Of a stretch of 64,000 bases of DNA, positions 38,684-47,702 are shown piece after piece. A program made the translations under genes and the position numbers. A model generated the notes under the pieces. The model saw nothing but the letters and a program-made list of their open reading frames with translations, ran no database searches and had not been told where the DNA came from. Numbering within the stretch: the stretch's first letter is position 1; the number at the start of each line of letters is the position of its first letter. This stretch comes from Thiogranum longum (GTDB lineage: Bacteria; Pseudomonadota; Gammaproteobacteria; DSM-19610), in contig NZ_SMFX01000001.1 of NCBI RefSeq assembly GCF_004339085.1, forward strand, positions 2,327,352 to 2,391,351. Direction: 5' to 3'.

Positions 38684-40154
38684 TGAGCCCCTCGCGCAAC
38701 AGCGGCATGAGATCACCGGCCAGCAGCCCCCGCTCGCCGCCCGCTGCGGCGGCCCGGTCTGCGGCCTGCGCATGAAGGCAGACCGCAGCACGCGCCGCAT
38801 CACCCGCCATAAGCCCCTGCGCAAGCAGTGCACCAATCACACCGCTGAGCACATCGCCCATACCACCGCTGGCCATGCCGGGGTTGCCGGCAGCACAAAT
38901 CGCGGGCAGACCACCATCGCCAATCAGCGTTCCTGCACCTTTCAGTACAATGGTTCCGCCATACTTTGCACGCAGTGATTCGAGTGCAGAAAATCGATCC
39001 TGCTGGATGGCTTTTGTACTGCTACCGAGCAAACGTGCAGCCTCACCGGGATGCGGCGTGAGTATCCAGTTATCACGCTTCAGGGGATCACGTGCAAGCA
39101 AATTGAGGGCATCGGCATCCAGTACCAGCGGCAATGCCGTTTCCAACACCCTTTCAAGTAACTGCCTTGACCAGGGTGATTGTCCAAGGCCGGGGCCGAT
39201 CACTACCACACTGGCATGTTGCAGTAATGGCGCCAACTCATCGGTATGCATGACAGCCCGCACCATGAACTCCCAGCGACCGGCATTCAGTCCATTTGCG
39301 TTATCACGGTGAGTTGCAACGGAAACCAGTCCGGCACCACAGCGGGCTGCGGCCTCGGCAGCGAGACGCGGTGCACCTGGCATGCCGGCGCCACCACCAA
39401 CAACCAGTACATAACCAAAATCACCTTTATGACTACTACGTGCGCGGGGCAGAGCAAGTGGACCGAGTGGTGGCTGTTGCAGCAGGCAGGCATGTGCCGG
39501 CTGGCGCTCGTAGACAGCTGCCGGAACGTCCAGGTCAGAAAAATCGACAGCGCCCGTACAATCCACGCCGCGTGCGGTATACAGACCACGTTTGCGGCCA
39601 ATAAAGGTCAGGGTCCGCTGCGCACGCACGGCGATACCGCAGATGTCTCCGCTGTCCGCGTCCAGGCCGCTGGGGATATCGACAGCCAGCACCGGGGCCG
39701 ACCGGGCATTCAGCACCTCGATGGCTTGCCGCCAGCGCCCTTCCACGACGCGTGTCAGCCCGGTGCCAAGCATGGCGTCGACGTGTAAGGACGCCGCTAT
39801 CAGCTCACCTTCAAAAGCCGTCGCTTCACCACCTGCGGCTGTAAAATCTGTGAAAGCCTTTGCCGCATCACCTTTCAACAGCCCGGGATCACCGAGGTAC
39901 TGCACACTGACCGCGCGCTCCGCCTCACGCAGCAGGCGCGCCAGCACATAACCGTCACCGCCGTTGTTGCCTGCACCACACAAAATATTGATTTGTGTGC
40001 AGGCAGGCCAGTTTGTGGCAATGCTGTTGAACAACGCCTGTCCGGCCCGGCACATCAGGGTATAGCCGGCAATCCCCTCCCCTTCGATGGCGAGGCGATC
40101 CAGCTCACGTACACCGGCTGCAGTATAAAGCGGCAATGCGCCGGATTCCGTCAT
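38670..40154 (-). CDS. nnr: Bifunctional NAD(P)H-hydrate epimerase / dehydratase
   Basis: 494 residues from the ATG at 40154 (MTESGALPLYTAAGVRELDR). The YjeF_N epimerase half (about 1-220) has CGAGNNGGDGYVLAR; the C-terminal ribokinase-like dehydratase half (about 225-490) has GGMGDVLSGVIGALLAQG. It repairs hydrated NAD(P)H. Divergent from queG with 43 nt between starts. Confidence 0.97.
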   Translation of the reverse strand: MTESGALPLYTAAGVRELDRLAIEGEGIAGYTLMCRAGQALFNSIATNWPACTQINILCGAGNNGGDGYVLARLLREAERAVSVQYLGDPGLLKGDAAKAFTDFTAAGGEATAFEGELIAASLHVDAMLGTGLTRVVEGRWRQAIEVLNARSAPVLAVDIPSGLDADSGDICGIAVRAQRTLTFIGRKRGLYTARGVDCTGAVDFSDLDVPAAVYERQPAHACLLQQPPLGPLALPRARSSHKGDFGYVLVVGGGAGMPGAPRLAAEAAARCGAGLVSVATHRDNANGLNAGRWEFMVRAVMHTDELAPLLQHASVVVIGPGLGQSPWSRQLLERVLETALPLVLDADALNLLARDPLKRDNWILTPHPGEAARLLGSSTKAIQQDRFSALESLRAKYGGTIVLKGAGTLIGDGGLPAICAAGNPGMASGGMGDVLSGVIGALLAQGLMAGDAARAAVCLHAQAADRAAAAGGERGLLAGDLMPLLREGLNGRT

Positions 40155-40197
40155 ACAATGTCCTTTCCAGATAGGCATTGGCAAACCATACCGCACC

Positions 40198-41304
40198 GTG
40201 ACGCTTTCACCCAAATCCAACATTTCACCGGGTCGTGACAGTATCGACTTCGTGCAGCTTGCGCGGGACATAAAAACCTGGGCCCGGGATCTGGGCTTCC
40301 AGCAAGCCGGTGTTGCCGATACAGACCTGGATAAAGACGAAGCACACCTGCTGAGCTGGCTGGGTGAGAATCTTCACGGCGAAATGAACTACATGGCAGC
40401 TCACGACGGCAAACGCAGCCGCCCACAGGAACTGGTGCCGGGTACACTGCGCGTTATTTCCGTACGCATGGACTACTGGCCGGGCCAGGCCGACCAGGCC
40501 GACACGGTGCTGGATGACCCTGCGCGCGCCTATGTCTCGCGTTACGCACTCGGGCGCGACTACCACAAGGTATTGCGCAAGCGCCTGCAGAAGCTCGCGG
40601 AGCGCATTGCAGAACAGGTCGGTCCGTTTGGCTTCCGCGCCTTTACCGACAGCGCACCGGTGCTGGAAAAAGCCCTTGCGCAAAAAGCCGGGCTGGGCTG
40701 GATCGGCAAGCACACCAACCTGATCAACCGCCGTGAAGGCTCGTGGTTTTTCCTCGGGGAACTGTTCACTGACCTGCCCTTACCGGTCGATGATCCCTCG
40801 GAAAACCATTGCGGCAGTTGTCAGGCCTGTATCGACATCTGTCCAACGCAGGCCATTATCGCGCCCTACCGACTGGATGCACGACGCTGCATCTCTTACC
40901 TGACCATCGAACTGCATGGCAGCATCCCGGAAGCGCTGCGCAAGGGCATAGGCAACCGCATCTACGGGTGCGATGACTGCCAGTTAATCTGCCCCTGGAA
41001 CCGTTTTTCACGACCGAGCGAAGAATCCGACTTCACCCCGCGCCACCGGCTCGACAGCCGTACCCTGATCGACCTGTTCAAATGGGACGAAGCCGAATTC
41101 CTGCGTGTTACAGAAGGAACAGCCATTCGCCGCATCGGGCATATCAGCTGGCTGCGGAACATTGCTGTTGCGCTGGGAAACAGCAGCCGGAGTGAAGCGG
41201 TTATCGAGGCGCTGCAGTCACGCAGCAACCACCCATCGGAGCTGGTACGTGAACATGTACAGTGGGCGCTGGGGCAGCATAACCCGGGAGACAAAACAGC
41301 CTAA
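40198..41304 (+). CDS. queG: Epoxyqueuosine reductase
   Basis: 368 residues, GTG start. The two ferredoxin-type 4Fe-4S motifs are visible: CGSCQACIDICP and later CDDCQLICPW. The cobalamin-dependent fold includes SRYALGRDYHKVL and GWIGKHTNL. It performs the last step of queuosine formation in tRNA. A HEAT-like C-terminal tail follows the clusters. Confidence 0.97.
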   Translation: MTLSPKSNISPGRDSIDFVQLARDIKTWARDLGFQQAGVADTDLDKDEAHLLSWLGENLHGEMNYMAAHDGKRSRPQELVPGTLRVISVRMDYWPGQADQADTVLDDPARAYVSRYALGRDYHKVLRKRLQKLAERIAEQVGPFGFRAFTDSAPVLEKALAQKAGLGWIGKHTNLINRREGSWFFLGELFTDLPLPVDDPSENHCGSCQACIDICPTQAIIAPYRLDARRCISYLTIELHGSIPEALRKGIGNRIYGCDDCQLICPWNRFSRPSEESDFTPRHRLDSRTLIDLFKWDEAEFLRVTEGTAIRRIGHISWLRNIAVALGNSSRSEAVIEALQSRSNHPSELVREHVQWALGQHNPGDKTA

Positions 41305-41306
41305 CC

Positions 41307-41390
41307 CCCGTCATTGTGAGCCACGCGAAGCAATCTCCCGAACCTGGCACTACCTGTGGGAGATTGCTTCGCGTGGCTCACAATGACGGG
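41307..41390. repeat. Perfect 33-bp inverted repeat between queG and rsmI
   Basis: Arms 41307-41339 and 41358-41390 are exactly complementary over 33 nt, around an 18-nt loop; each arm contains GTCATTGTGAGCC and GAAGCAATCTCCC. It fills the 96-nt gap between two convergent genes and is followed by a G run. It would fold into a very stable hairpin on either strand and may act as a bidirectional transcription barrier; the motif resembles a dispersed repeat found in many genomes. Confidence 0.93.
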
Positions 41391-41400
41391 AAGGGGGGGG

Positions 41401-42273
41401 TTAATCGGTCTTTTTGAGCTCAACACCCCGCTCATACAAATCCCGCTTGTTCAGCCCGGTCAGGCGTGCAGCCAGTTTGGCGGCTGTCTTGACCGGCAAT
41501 TCTTCAAGAAGCACCTGTAATATCCTTTCTGCTTCAGCATTAAGCACATCGTCGTCAGGCTGAGACCAGCCTTCCACCAGCACCACGATTTCACCCTTCT
41601 GCTGGTTGCTGTCTGCTTCCACCCACTGTTGCAAGGCGCCCAGCTCATCCTGGCGAATGGTTTCGAATTGTTTGGTCAATTCACGCGCCAGCACGGCGCG
41701 GCGCGAGGCACCAAAAACGGCCACCATGTCGGCAAGACAATCCACAATGCGATGGCTGGATTCATAGAACACCAGGGTGCGTGGTTCGCGCACCAGCTGT
41801 TCGAGCCTGTTACGACGCGCTGTGGACTTTGACGGCAGGAAGCCCTCGAACACAAAACGGTCGGTCGCCAGACCAGCCGCCGACAGTGCACAGATCAATG
41901 CACTGGGACCCGGTATCGGCACCACCCGCACACCGGACTGACGCGCCAGCCGCACCAGGTTAAAACCGGGGTCACTGATGAGGGGGGTCCCTGCATCAGA
42001 AATCAGCGCAATCGACTGACCGGCCTGAAGCTGTTCGATGAGTAATGGTGCGCTATTGCGCTCATTGTGTTCATGCAGCGCCAGCATGGGGGTCTGGATC
42101 GCGAAATGCTGTAAAAGCCTGCCGCTGTGGCGGGTATCCTCGGCGGCAATCCGGTCGACCTGCTTCAGCACCTCGATAGCACGCGCACTGATATCACCCA
42201 GGTGCCCGATCGGTGTAGCTACCACATACAAGGTTCCACCATCAACTTTCTTGTCCGGTTCCGTCAGGCTCAT
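41401..42273 (-). CDS. rsmI: 16S rRNA (cytidine1402-2'-O)-methyltransferase
   Basis: 290 residues from the ATG at 42273 (MSLTEPDKK); an ATG five codons earlier is also possible. The tetrapyrrole-methylase fold is seen in LYVVATPIGHLGDISARA, the SAM-site SDAGTPLISDPGF and PGPSALICALSAAGL. Divergent from lpoA, as in E. coli. Confidence 0.97.
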   Translation of the reverse strand: MSLTEPDKKVDGGTLYVVATPIGHLGDISARAIEVLKQVDRIAAEDTRHSGRLLQHFAIQTPMLALHEHNERNSAPLLIEQLQAGQSIALISDAGTPLISDPGFNLVRLARQSGVRVVPIPGPSALICALSAAGLATDRFVFEGFLPSKSTARRNRLEQLVREPRTLVFYESSHRIVDCLADMVAVFGASRRAVLARELTKQFETIRQDELGALQQWVEADSNQQKGEIVVLVEGWSQPDDDVLNAEAERILQVLLEELPVKTAAKLAARLTGLNKRDLYERGVELKKTD

Positions 42274-42306
42274 ATATATGCGCCACAACGGCTACGGTAA
42301 AAGAAC

Positions 42307-44298
42307 ATGCACATCCACTCCCACCTCATTTACAATGGGCACTCACCAAAACAGGTATCGCCCTTCGTGTTTGTATCCAGATTATACGTGCTTCTTACGC
42401 TGGTGCTGCTGGTACTTGCCGGCTGCGGCGGTTCGCCCGTGCAACCCACCAGGCCAACTGACCAGGGCGTGGATGCCCGGATCCAGTCGTACATCGAACA
42501 GGGAGACTATCTCTCCGCTGCCCGACACTACCTCGAAGCTGCACGCACGGCACCGTCAGACCAGCGTCCTGCCCTGCGCCTCAAGGCCGCAGCGGTGTTG
42601 GAACAGGGCGAACTGTGGGATCAGCTTGAACCCGTGCTGGCCAGCATCGACACACGCACACTGAACGAGCAGCAACGCATCCAGCACCTGCTGCTCAGTG
42701 TACGCCTGGATCTCGCCGAAGGCCGCAGTGAAGAAGCACTACAGAAGCTGCAAACTATCAGTAACCCGGAATTACTTCCCGATCACGGTTACCGCTATTA
42801 CCAGCTTCGTGCCATGGCCTACGCCATGCGCGGCAATACCCTGGAAGCCGCCCGTCAGCTGATCTGGCTTGACGGCCTGCTTGATGATCCACAGCAAAAA
42901 CTCGAAAACCAGTACCGTATCTGGGAGCAGCTCTCCACGCTCACTGACCATGCACTGGAAAACCTGCGCGTAAACCCGCCACCCGACCCGCTGAGCGGCT
43001 GGATGGAACTCTTGCAAATCACCCGGCAATCGAGCGGCGACCGACAGGCATGGATGCAACAACTGGCCGGCTGGCGTGCCCGCTACCCGGGGCATGCTGC
43101 AGAAAGCGCCCTGCTGCCCGACCTGCTCGGGCAACTTGAGCAGCTCACCGCACGCCCACAACACATTGCCGTTCTGCTGCCATTCAGCGGCCGTGCGCGC
43201 GAATCGGCTGCCGCGCTGCGCGACGGCATGCTCGCGGCCTGGTACGAGGAACAACCTGTCGAGACAACACTGCGTTTCTACGACACCGGCGGTGACGCCA
43301 TGCTGCTGTGGTCGGTCTACCAACAGGCGGTTGACGATGGTGCAGACTTCGTCATCGGCCCGCTGCTGAAAGCGTCTATCGATCAACTGTCGCAATCCGG
43401 GTTGCTGCCGGTTCCGGTCATGGCCCTGAACCAGACAGGTGGTGAAACTGACAATGAGTTGCCACTCTATCAGTTCGGACTGGCACCGGAAGACGAGGCA
43501 CGCCAGGCGGCACAACGCATCTTCAATGACGGGCATCAGTATGTGATTTCACTGATTCCTGACAATCCGTGGGGCGAACGGGTTTTCAATGCCTTCGCCA
43601 GGGCCTATGGTGATCTGGGCGGGGAAGTTCTGGAAACCGGGCGCTACCCGCCCAAAACAGCCGACTTCAAGAAACCGATCGAAAGTACGCTGAACCTCGA
43701 TGGCAGCAAGCGGCGACATAATGCATTACAGCGACTGCTCGGTGAGAGGCTCAACTATGAACCGCGCCGCCGGCAGGATGTTGAAGCGATCTTTATACTG
43801 GGCTTTCCCCGGCAGGCACGACAGCTGCGACCACAACTTCGCTTCCACCATGCCGGCGATCTGCCGGTGTATAGTACATCGCATGTATATGCAGCGACAT
43901 CCGACCCCGGACTGGACCGCGACATGGACGGTCTGATGTTCTGCGATATCCCCTGGGTACTGGACAAGGCGGGACGCTGGGCCGAAAAACGCGAGATGCT
44001 GGCCCGTGTCTGGCCGGTACGCAGTAAACGCTTTCAGCGACTGTTTGCACTGGGCTACGATGCCTGGCAGGTGACACCGTGGCTTGGCACACTGAACATG
44101 CCCGGTTTCGCAAATTACCCGGGCGCTACCGGCATCCTGACCCTGGATGAACAAAAACGCCTGCACCGCACGCTGGAATGGGCGCAGTTCTACAGGGGCG
44201 TACCGAAAAAACTTACTCACAGTGAAACATCCGTGTCCATGGAGGGACGCAATGAATCGCAAAAAGACCGGGGACCAGGCAGAAGTCCTGGCCTGTAA
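42307..44298 (+). CDS. lpoA: Penicillin-binding protein activator LpoA
   Basis: 663 residues. The lipobox LVLAGC places the mature N-terminus at Cys40; a GTG at 42367 would give a more typical 20-residue lipoprotein signal and may be the true start. A TPR-like N-terminal domain (about 45-270) is followed by a periplasmic-binding-like domain beginning IAVLLPFSGRARESA. It activates PBP1A from the outer membrane. It overlaps yraN by 47 nt. Confidence 0.93.
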   Translation: MHIHSHLIYNGHSPKQVSPFVFVSRLYVLLTLVLLVLAGCGGSPVQPTRPTDQGVDARIQSYIEQGDYLSAARHYLEAARTAPSDQRPALRLKAAAVLEQGELWDQLEPVLASIDTRTLNEQQRIQHLLLSVRLDLAEGRSEEALQKLQTISNPELLPDHGYRYYQLRAMAYAMRGNTLEAARQLIWLDGLLDDPQQKLENQYRIWEQLSTLTDHALENLRVNPPPDPLSGWMELLQITRQSSGDRQAWMQQLAGWRARYPGHAAESALLPDLLGQLEQLTARPQHIAVLLPFSGRARESAAALRDGMLAAWYEEQPVETTLRFYDTGGDAMLLWSVYQQAVDDGADFVIGPLLKASIDQLSQSGLLPVPVMALNQTGGETDNELPLYQFGLAPEDEARQAAQRIFNDGHQYVISLIPDNPWGERVFNAFARAYGDLGGEVLETGRYPPKTADFKKPIESTLNLDGSKRRHNALQRLLGERLNYEPRRRQDVEAIFILGFPRQARQLRPQLRFHHAGDLPVYSTSHVYAATSDPGLDRDMDGLMFCDIPWVLDKAGRWAEKREMLARVWPVRSKRFQRLFALGYDAWQVTPWLGTLNMPGFANYPGATGILTLDEQKRLHRTLEWAQFYRGVPKKLTHSETSVSMEGRNESQKDRGPGRSPGL

Positions 44299-44614
44299 CT
44301 TCCTTCAGGGTCATGGACTGACGCTGATCACCCGTAATTTTCATTGCCGGGGCGGCGAAATAGACCTTGTCATGCGGGACCGCGGTGTTCTGGTGTTCGT
44401 GGAAGTGCGCTACCGGCGACAGACGCGATTTGGTCGCGCGGCAGAAACTGTCGTCAGAAGCAAACAGGTGCGCATCATACGCTGCGCGCAGTATTATATG
44501 CACTGTCGTCACGCATGGAACGATGCGGCGCGGTTCGATGTCGTATCCATCGAGGGGGAAGCAGACCATCCCGCAATAGACTGGCTAAGGGATGCATTCC
44601 GGCTCGATGCCTGA
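44252..44614 (+). CDS. yraN: YraN family protein (UPF0102)
   Basis: 120 residues from the ATG at 44252 with GGAGGG upstream. The endonuclease-like core is GDQAEVLACNFLQGHG, GGEIDLVMRD and VFVEVRYR, a PD-(D/E)XK-like pattern. Biochemical role unproven. It begins inside the lpoA end, so the two are coupled. Confidence 0.95.
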   Translation: MNRKKTGDQAEVLACNFLQGHGLTLITRNFHCRGGEIDLVMRDRGVLVFVEVRYRRQTRFGRAAETVVRSKQVRIIRCAQYYMHCRHAWNDAARFDVVSIEGEADHPAIDWLRDAFRLDA

Positions 44615-44648
44615 TCAAACAGACCAATACAGAAAACTGGAGAACAAG

Positions 44649-45236
44649 ATGATAAATAATCGCTGGCTGGCCCCTGTTGCACTACTGGCAACAACATTAC
44701 TGCTCAATGCCTGCGCACCCCTGATCGTTGGCGGCGCCGCGACAACGGCTTCGGTAGCGCATGATCGTCGAACAGCCGGCACGGTGGTTGAAGACCAGTC
44801 CATCGAATTACGCATCCGCAGCGCGCTGAACAAGGACCCGGAACTTGGCAAGCAGGCGCATATCAACATAACCAGTTACAACGGTGTTGTATTGTTGTCC
44901 GGTGAAGCACCAACCAGCGCCATGCGGGAACGCGCCGGGGCGATCGCACGTCGTGACAAGAAAGTACGACGGGTGCATAACGAAATACAGGTTGCAGCAC
45001 CCAGTTCGATGATGACGCGCTCCAGCGATTCCTGGATCACCACCAAGGTCAAGACCGCCATGCTTTCCGTCAAGCTGAAAGGTTTTGACCCGACACGGAT
45101 CAAGGTGGTTACGGAAAATGGCACGGTCTTCCTGCTTGGGCTGGTGACTCACAGCGAAGCCGATGCCGCTACTGAAAAAGCCCGTCAGGTCAAGGGTGTG
45201 CAGCGTATCGTCAAACTGTTTGAATACCTCGACTAG
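44649..45236 (+). CDS. dolP: BON-domain lipoprotein (DolP/YraP)
   Basis: 195 residues from the ATG at 44649; signal ending LLLNAC gives lipidated Cys about residue 21. Two BON domains follow (about 50-115 and 125-195), with VLLSGEAPTSAMRERAG and VFLLGLVTHSEADAA. It supports outer-membrane integrity. In E. coli diaA lies between yraN and dolP; here it is absent. Confidence 0.93.
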   Translation: MINNRWLAPVALLATTLLLNACAPLIVGGAATTASVAHDRRTAGTVVEDQSIELRIRSALNKDPELGKQAHINITSYNGVVLLSGEAPTSAMRERAGAIARRDKKVRRVHNEIQVAAPSSMMTRSSDSWITTKVKTAMLSVKLKGFDPTRIKVVTENGTVFLLGLVTHSEADAATEKARQVKGVQRIVKLFEYLD

Positions 45237-45266
45237 CGCAGCTTGCCTGACGCCGTGTGAGGCCAT

Positions 45267-46649
45267 ATGTCGCAGGACATAACTGAAGCACTACGCGCCT
45301 CACTGGGTGACAGCCTGTTAACCGACCCGGCCGACTGCCATACCTACGGCTACGATAACAGCAAGCTGCAGGGACAACCCATGGCGGTTGCACTGCCGAC
45401 CACACACGAGCAGGTAGTCGCCGTTGTACGCGCCTGTTATGAGCATGATACTCCGCTGCTGGCACGCGGTCAGGGTACCGGGACCACCGGCGCCACAGTA
45501 CCACTGGACCGGCAATCGGTTATCATCTCGATGCACAGGATGAACCGCCTGATTGAACTCGACCGGGACAACCGGCTGGTAGTGGTCGAGCCCGGTATCA
45601 CCAACCAGCAGGTACAACAAACTGCTGCCGGGCAGGGGTTCTTCTGGCCACCCGATCCAACCAGTGCTGCCGTCTGCACCGTGGGCGGTAACCTTGCCTA
45701 TAACTCGGCAGGACCACGCGCCGTCAAGTATGGAACACCACGCGAAAACACGCTGGGACTTTGTATTGTCACCGGCGACGGGCGCACCCTGCGCACCGGT
45801 GTACGCACTACTAAGGGCGTGGTCGGTTATGACCTGACACGCCTGATGATCGGTTCCGAAGGCACGTTGGGCATCATCACTGAAGCTACGCTCAAACTCA
45901 CCCCGCTGCAGCCCGCCAAACGCACCCTGCGCGCGGAATACCGTGATATGCACAGCGCGGCCAAAGCCGTTGCAAATATCATGGCCAGCCCGGTCACACC
46001 CTGCGCGCTGGAATTCATGGATGGTAACGCTATCGATATGGTGCGCGACGAACTGGCGGGCAGACTGGCCAGTGACACAGGTGCGCTGTTAATTATTGAA
46101 GTTGATGGGCTTGCCTCCCAGATCGATGAGCTTGCCGAACAGGTTTCCGACAGCGCAAAAACTACCGGCTGCCTTGCTGTACACCAGGCAAGCAATGAAG
46201 CAGAAGTGGCTGCACTCTGGGATGTCCGCAAAGCGCTGTCACCCGCCCTGCGACGTGTGGCGCCGAAAAAGATCAATGAAGATGTTGTGGTGCCGGTATC
46301 CTGCATCCCGGTACTGGTCGACAGATTGTCTGAATTTTCTAAAACACATGGCATTCATATCGTTAACTTCGGGCACGCCGGGAATGGCAACCTGCACGTC
46401 AACCTGCTCTACAATCCTGATGATGCAGGCCAACAAAAGCGGGCAGAGGCCTGTCTTGAAGATGTCTTCAGCACAGTACTCGAACTGGGCGGTACATTGT
46501 CCGGTGAGCACGGCATCGGCCTGGTGAAACGCGACTGGGTGGCAAAGGAAATCGGGCCTGACAGTCTGCAGCTCATGCACGCTATCAAGCGACAGTTCGA
46601 TCCGAAAGGCATACTCAACCCGGGAAAAGCACTACCGCCTATCGATTGA
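45267..46649 (+). CDS. GlcD-type FAD-linked oxidase
   Basis: 460 residues. FAD_binding_4 domain (about 40-180) with GQGTGTTGATVPL, then the FAD-oxidase_C domain with GHAGNGNLHVNLLY and GGTLSGEHGIGLVK. Likely oxidises a 2-hydroxy acid (glycolate or D-lactate); no GlcE/GlcF partners are adjacent, so a D-lactate dehydrogenase role is equally possible. It overlaps the convergent SDR gene by 11 nt. Confidence 0.9.
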   Translation: MSQDITEALRASLGDSLLTDPADCHTYGYDNSKLQGQPMAVALPTTHEQVVAVVRACYEHDTPLLARGQGTGTTGATVPLDRQSVIISMHRMNRLIELDRDNRLVVVEPGITNQQVQQTAAGQGFFWPPDPTSAAVCTVGGNLAYNSAGPRAVKYGTPRENTLGLCIVTGDGRTLRTGVRTTKGVVGYDLTRLMIGSEGTLGIITEATLKLTPLQPAKRTLRAEYRDMHSAAKAVANIMASPVTPCALEFMDGNAIDMVRDELAGRLASDTGALLIIEVDGLASQIDELAEQVSDSAKTTGCLAVHQASNEAEVAALWDVRKALSPALRRVAPKKINEDVVVPVSCIPVLVDRLSEFSKTHGIHIVNFGHAGNGNLHVNLLYNPDDAGQQKRAEACLEDVFSTVLELGGTLSGEHGIGLVKRDWVAKEIGPDSLQLMHAIKRQFDPKGILNPGKALPPID

Positions 46650-47580
46650 CTGATGACCAGCCAGGTGTTTTCAGCAAACCTTCCCTGAGCTGCACGCGCG
46701 GCTGCCAGCCAAGCGCCTCACTCAACCCTGCATTATCGCAAACCCAGTCCATATGACGCAGTTCGCGCAGCTTCTCCGGTGTCAGCATTGGCGCATAACC
46801 AAACCAGCGTGACATACGGGTATTCAGCCAGGCGGGAATATCCAGCAACAGTGAAGGTATCTCGACCGGACGGACGGTACGGTGACAAATTTCTGAAGCA
46901 ATCTGGCATACATCACTCCAGTTATATCCGCCTGTTCGGCCATCGTGTAACGTATAGATACCTGGCGCCACAGTCTCCCGCTCCAGCCAGGCGGCAACCA
47001 GCTCGGCAATGTCATCGACAAAGACCATCGAGAAGCGTGAGGCCTTGTTACCCGGCACCGGTGCAAACCCTTTTGCCATAGCACGAAACAATGGCAGCAT
47101 TTCACGGTCACCGGGGCCGTACACTGCAGGTGGTCGCAGCGCAAACCAGTCAAGCCCTGTACCCTGTTGCTCAAGCAACGCTTCACCGCGTCGCTTGCTG
47201 GCTGCATAGAAAGATAACGCCGGCTCACGTGCAGCAAGTGAGGACAACGCGAAAAGGCGCGGTGCTTTTTCAGCACGCTGTATGGCATCCAGCAGACGGG
47301 ACAACCCGCCCACATTAACGCTGTCGAAGTCCTCCTGGCTGGCACCGCGCACAACGCCGGCGCAATGAATGACGGCACTGACGCCATCAACAAGGCGCGC
47401 CAGGGCAGCTTCATCATGAACATCGCCACGAATGATTTCAGGATTGATTTTGTCGAACCCGGTATCGCCTGCCGGTGAACGCATCAACAGGCGTAACTGC
47501 CAGCCTTGTGCATGGAGGTGTCTGCAAATACTGCGGCCGATGAAACCGCTGGCACCGGTAACGGCGATTTGTTTTGTCAT
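46639..47580 (-). CDS. NAD-dependent epimerase/dehydratase (CerR-like reductase candidate)
   Basis: 313 residues, extended SDR: nucleotide loop TGASGFIGRSI, the pair YAASKRRGE (catalytic Tyr and Lys) and LRPPAVYGPGDREM. Nothing in the sequence fixes the substrate. Its place beside a fatty acyl-AMP ligase and a GNAT-like acyltransferase recalls Caulobacter CerR, a reductase in ceramide synthesis; this link is by context and recall. It is 122 nt downstream of the ligase on the same strand, beyond a hairpin terminator. Confidence 0.85.
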   Translation of the reverse strand: MTKQIAVTGASGFIGRSICRHLHAQGWQLRLLMRSPAGDTGFDKINPEIIRGDVHDEAALARLVDGVSAVIHCAGVVRGASQEDFDSVNVGGLSRLLDAIQRAEKAPRLFALSSLAAREPALSFYAASKRRGEALLEQQGTGLDWFALRPPAVYGPGDREMLPLFRAMAKGFAPVPGNKASRFSMVFVDDIAELVAAWLERETVAPGIYTLHDGRTGGYNWSDVCQIASEICHRTVRPVEIPSLLLDIPAWLNTRMSRWFGYAPMLTPEKLRELRHMDWVCDNAGLSEALGWQPRVQLREGLLKTPGWSSVNR

Positions 47581-47649
47581 CAGCGCTTCACTCTGGAAAA
47601 GATTCCATTCCCGGAAAAACTTCGGTCATTTCAATTTTTCTGTCTTCCT

Positions 47650-47679
47650 GAAACGAAATAACCGGCCGAAGCCGGTTAT
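47650..47679 (-). terminator. Hairpin terminator after the fatty acyl-AMP ligase
   Basis: A perfect 9-bp stem (ATAACCGGC / GCCGGTTAT, 47658-47679) closed by a CGAA tetraloop, followed on the minus strand by TTTCGTTTC. The U tract is imperfect, so termination may be partial and allow read-through into the SDR gene. Confidence 0.5.
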
Positions 47680-47702
47680 GTTATCTCGGGATGACACACA
47701 AA

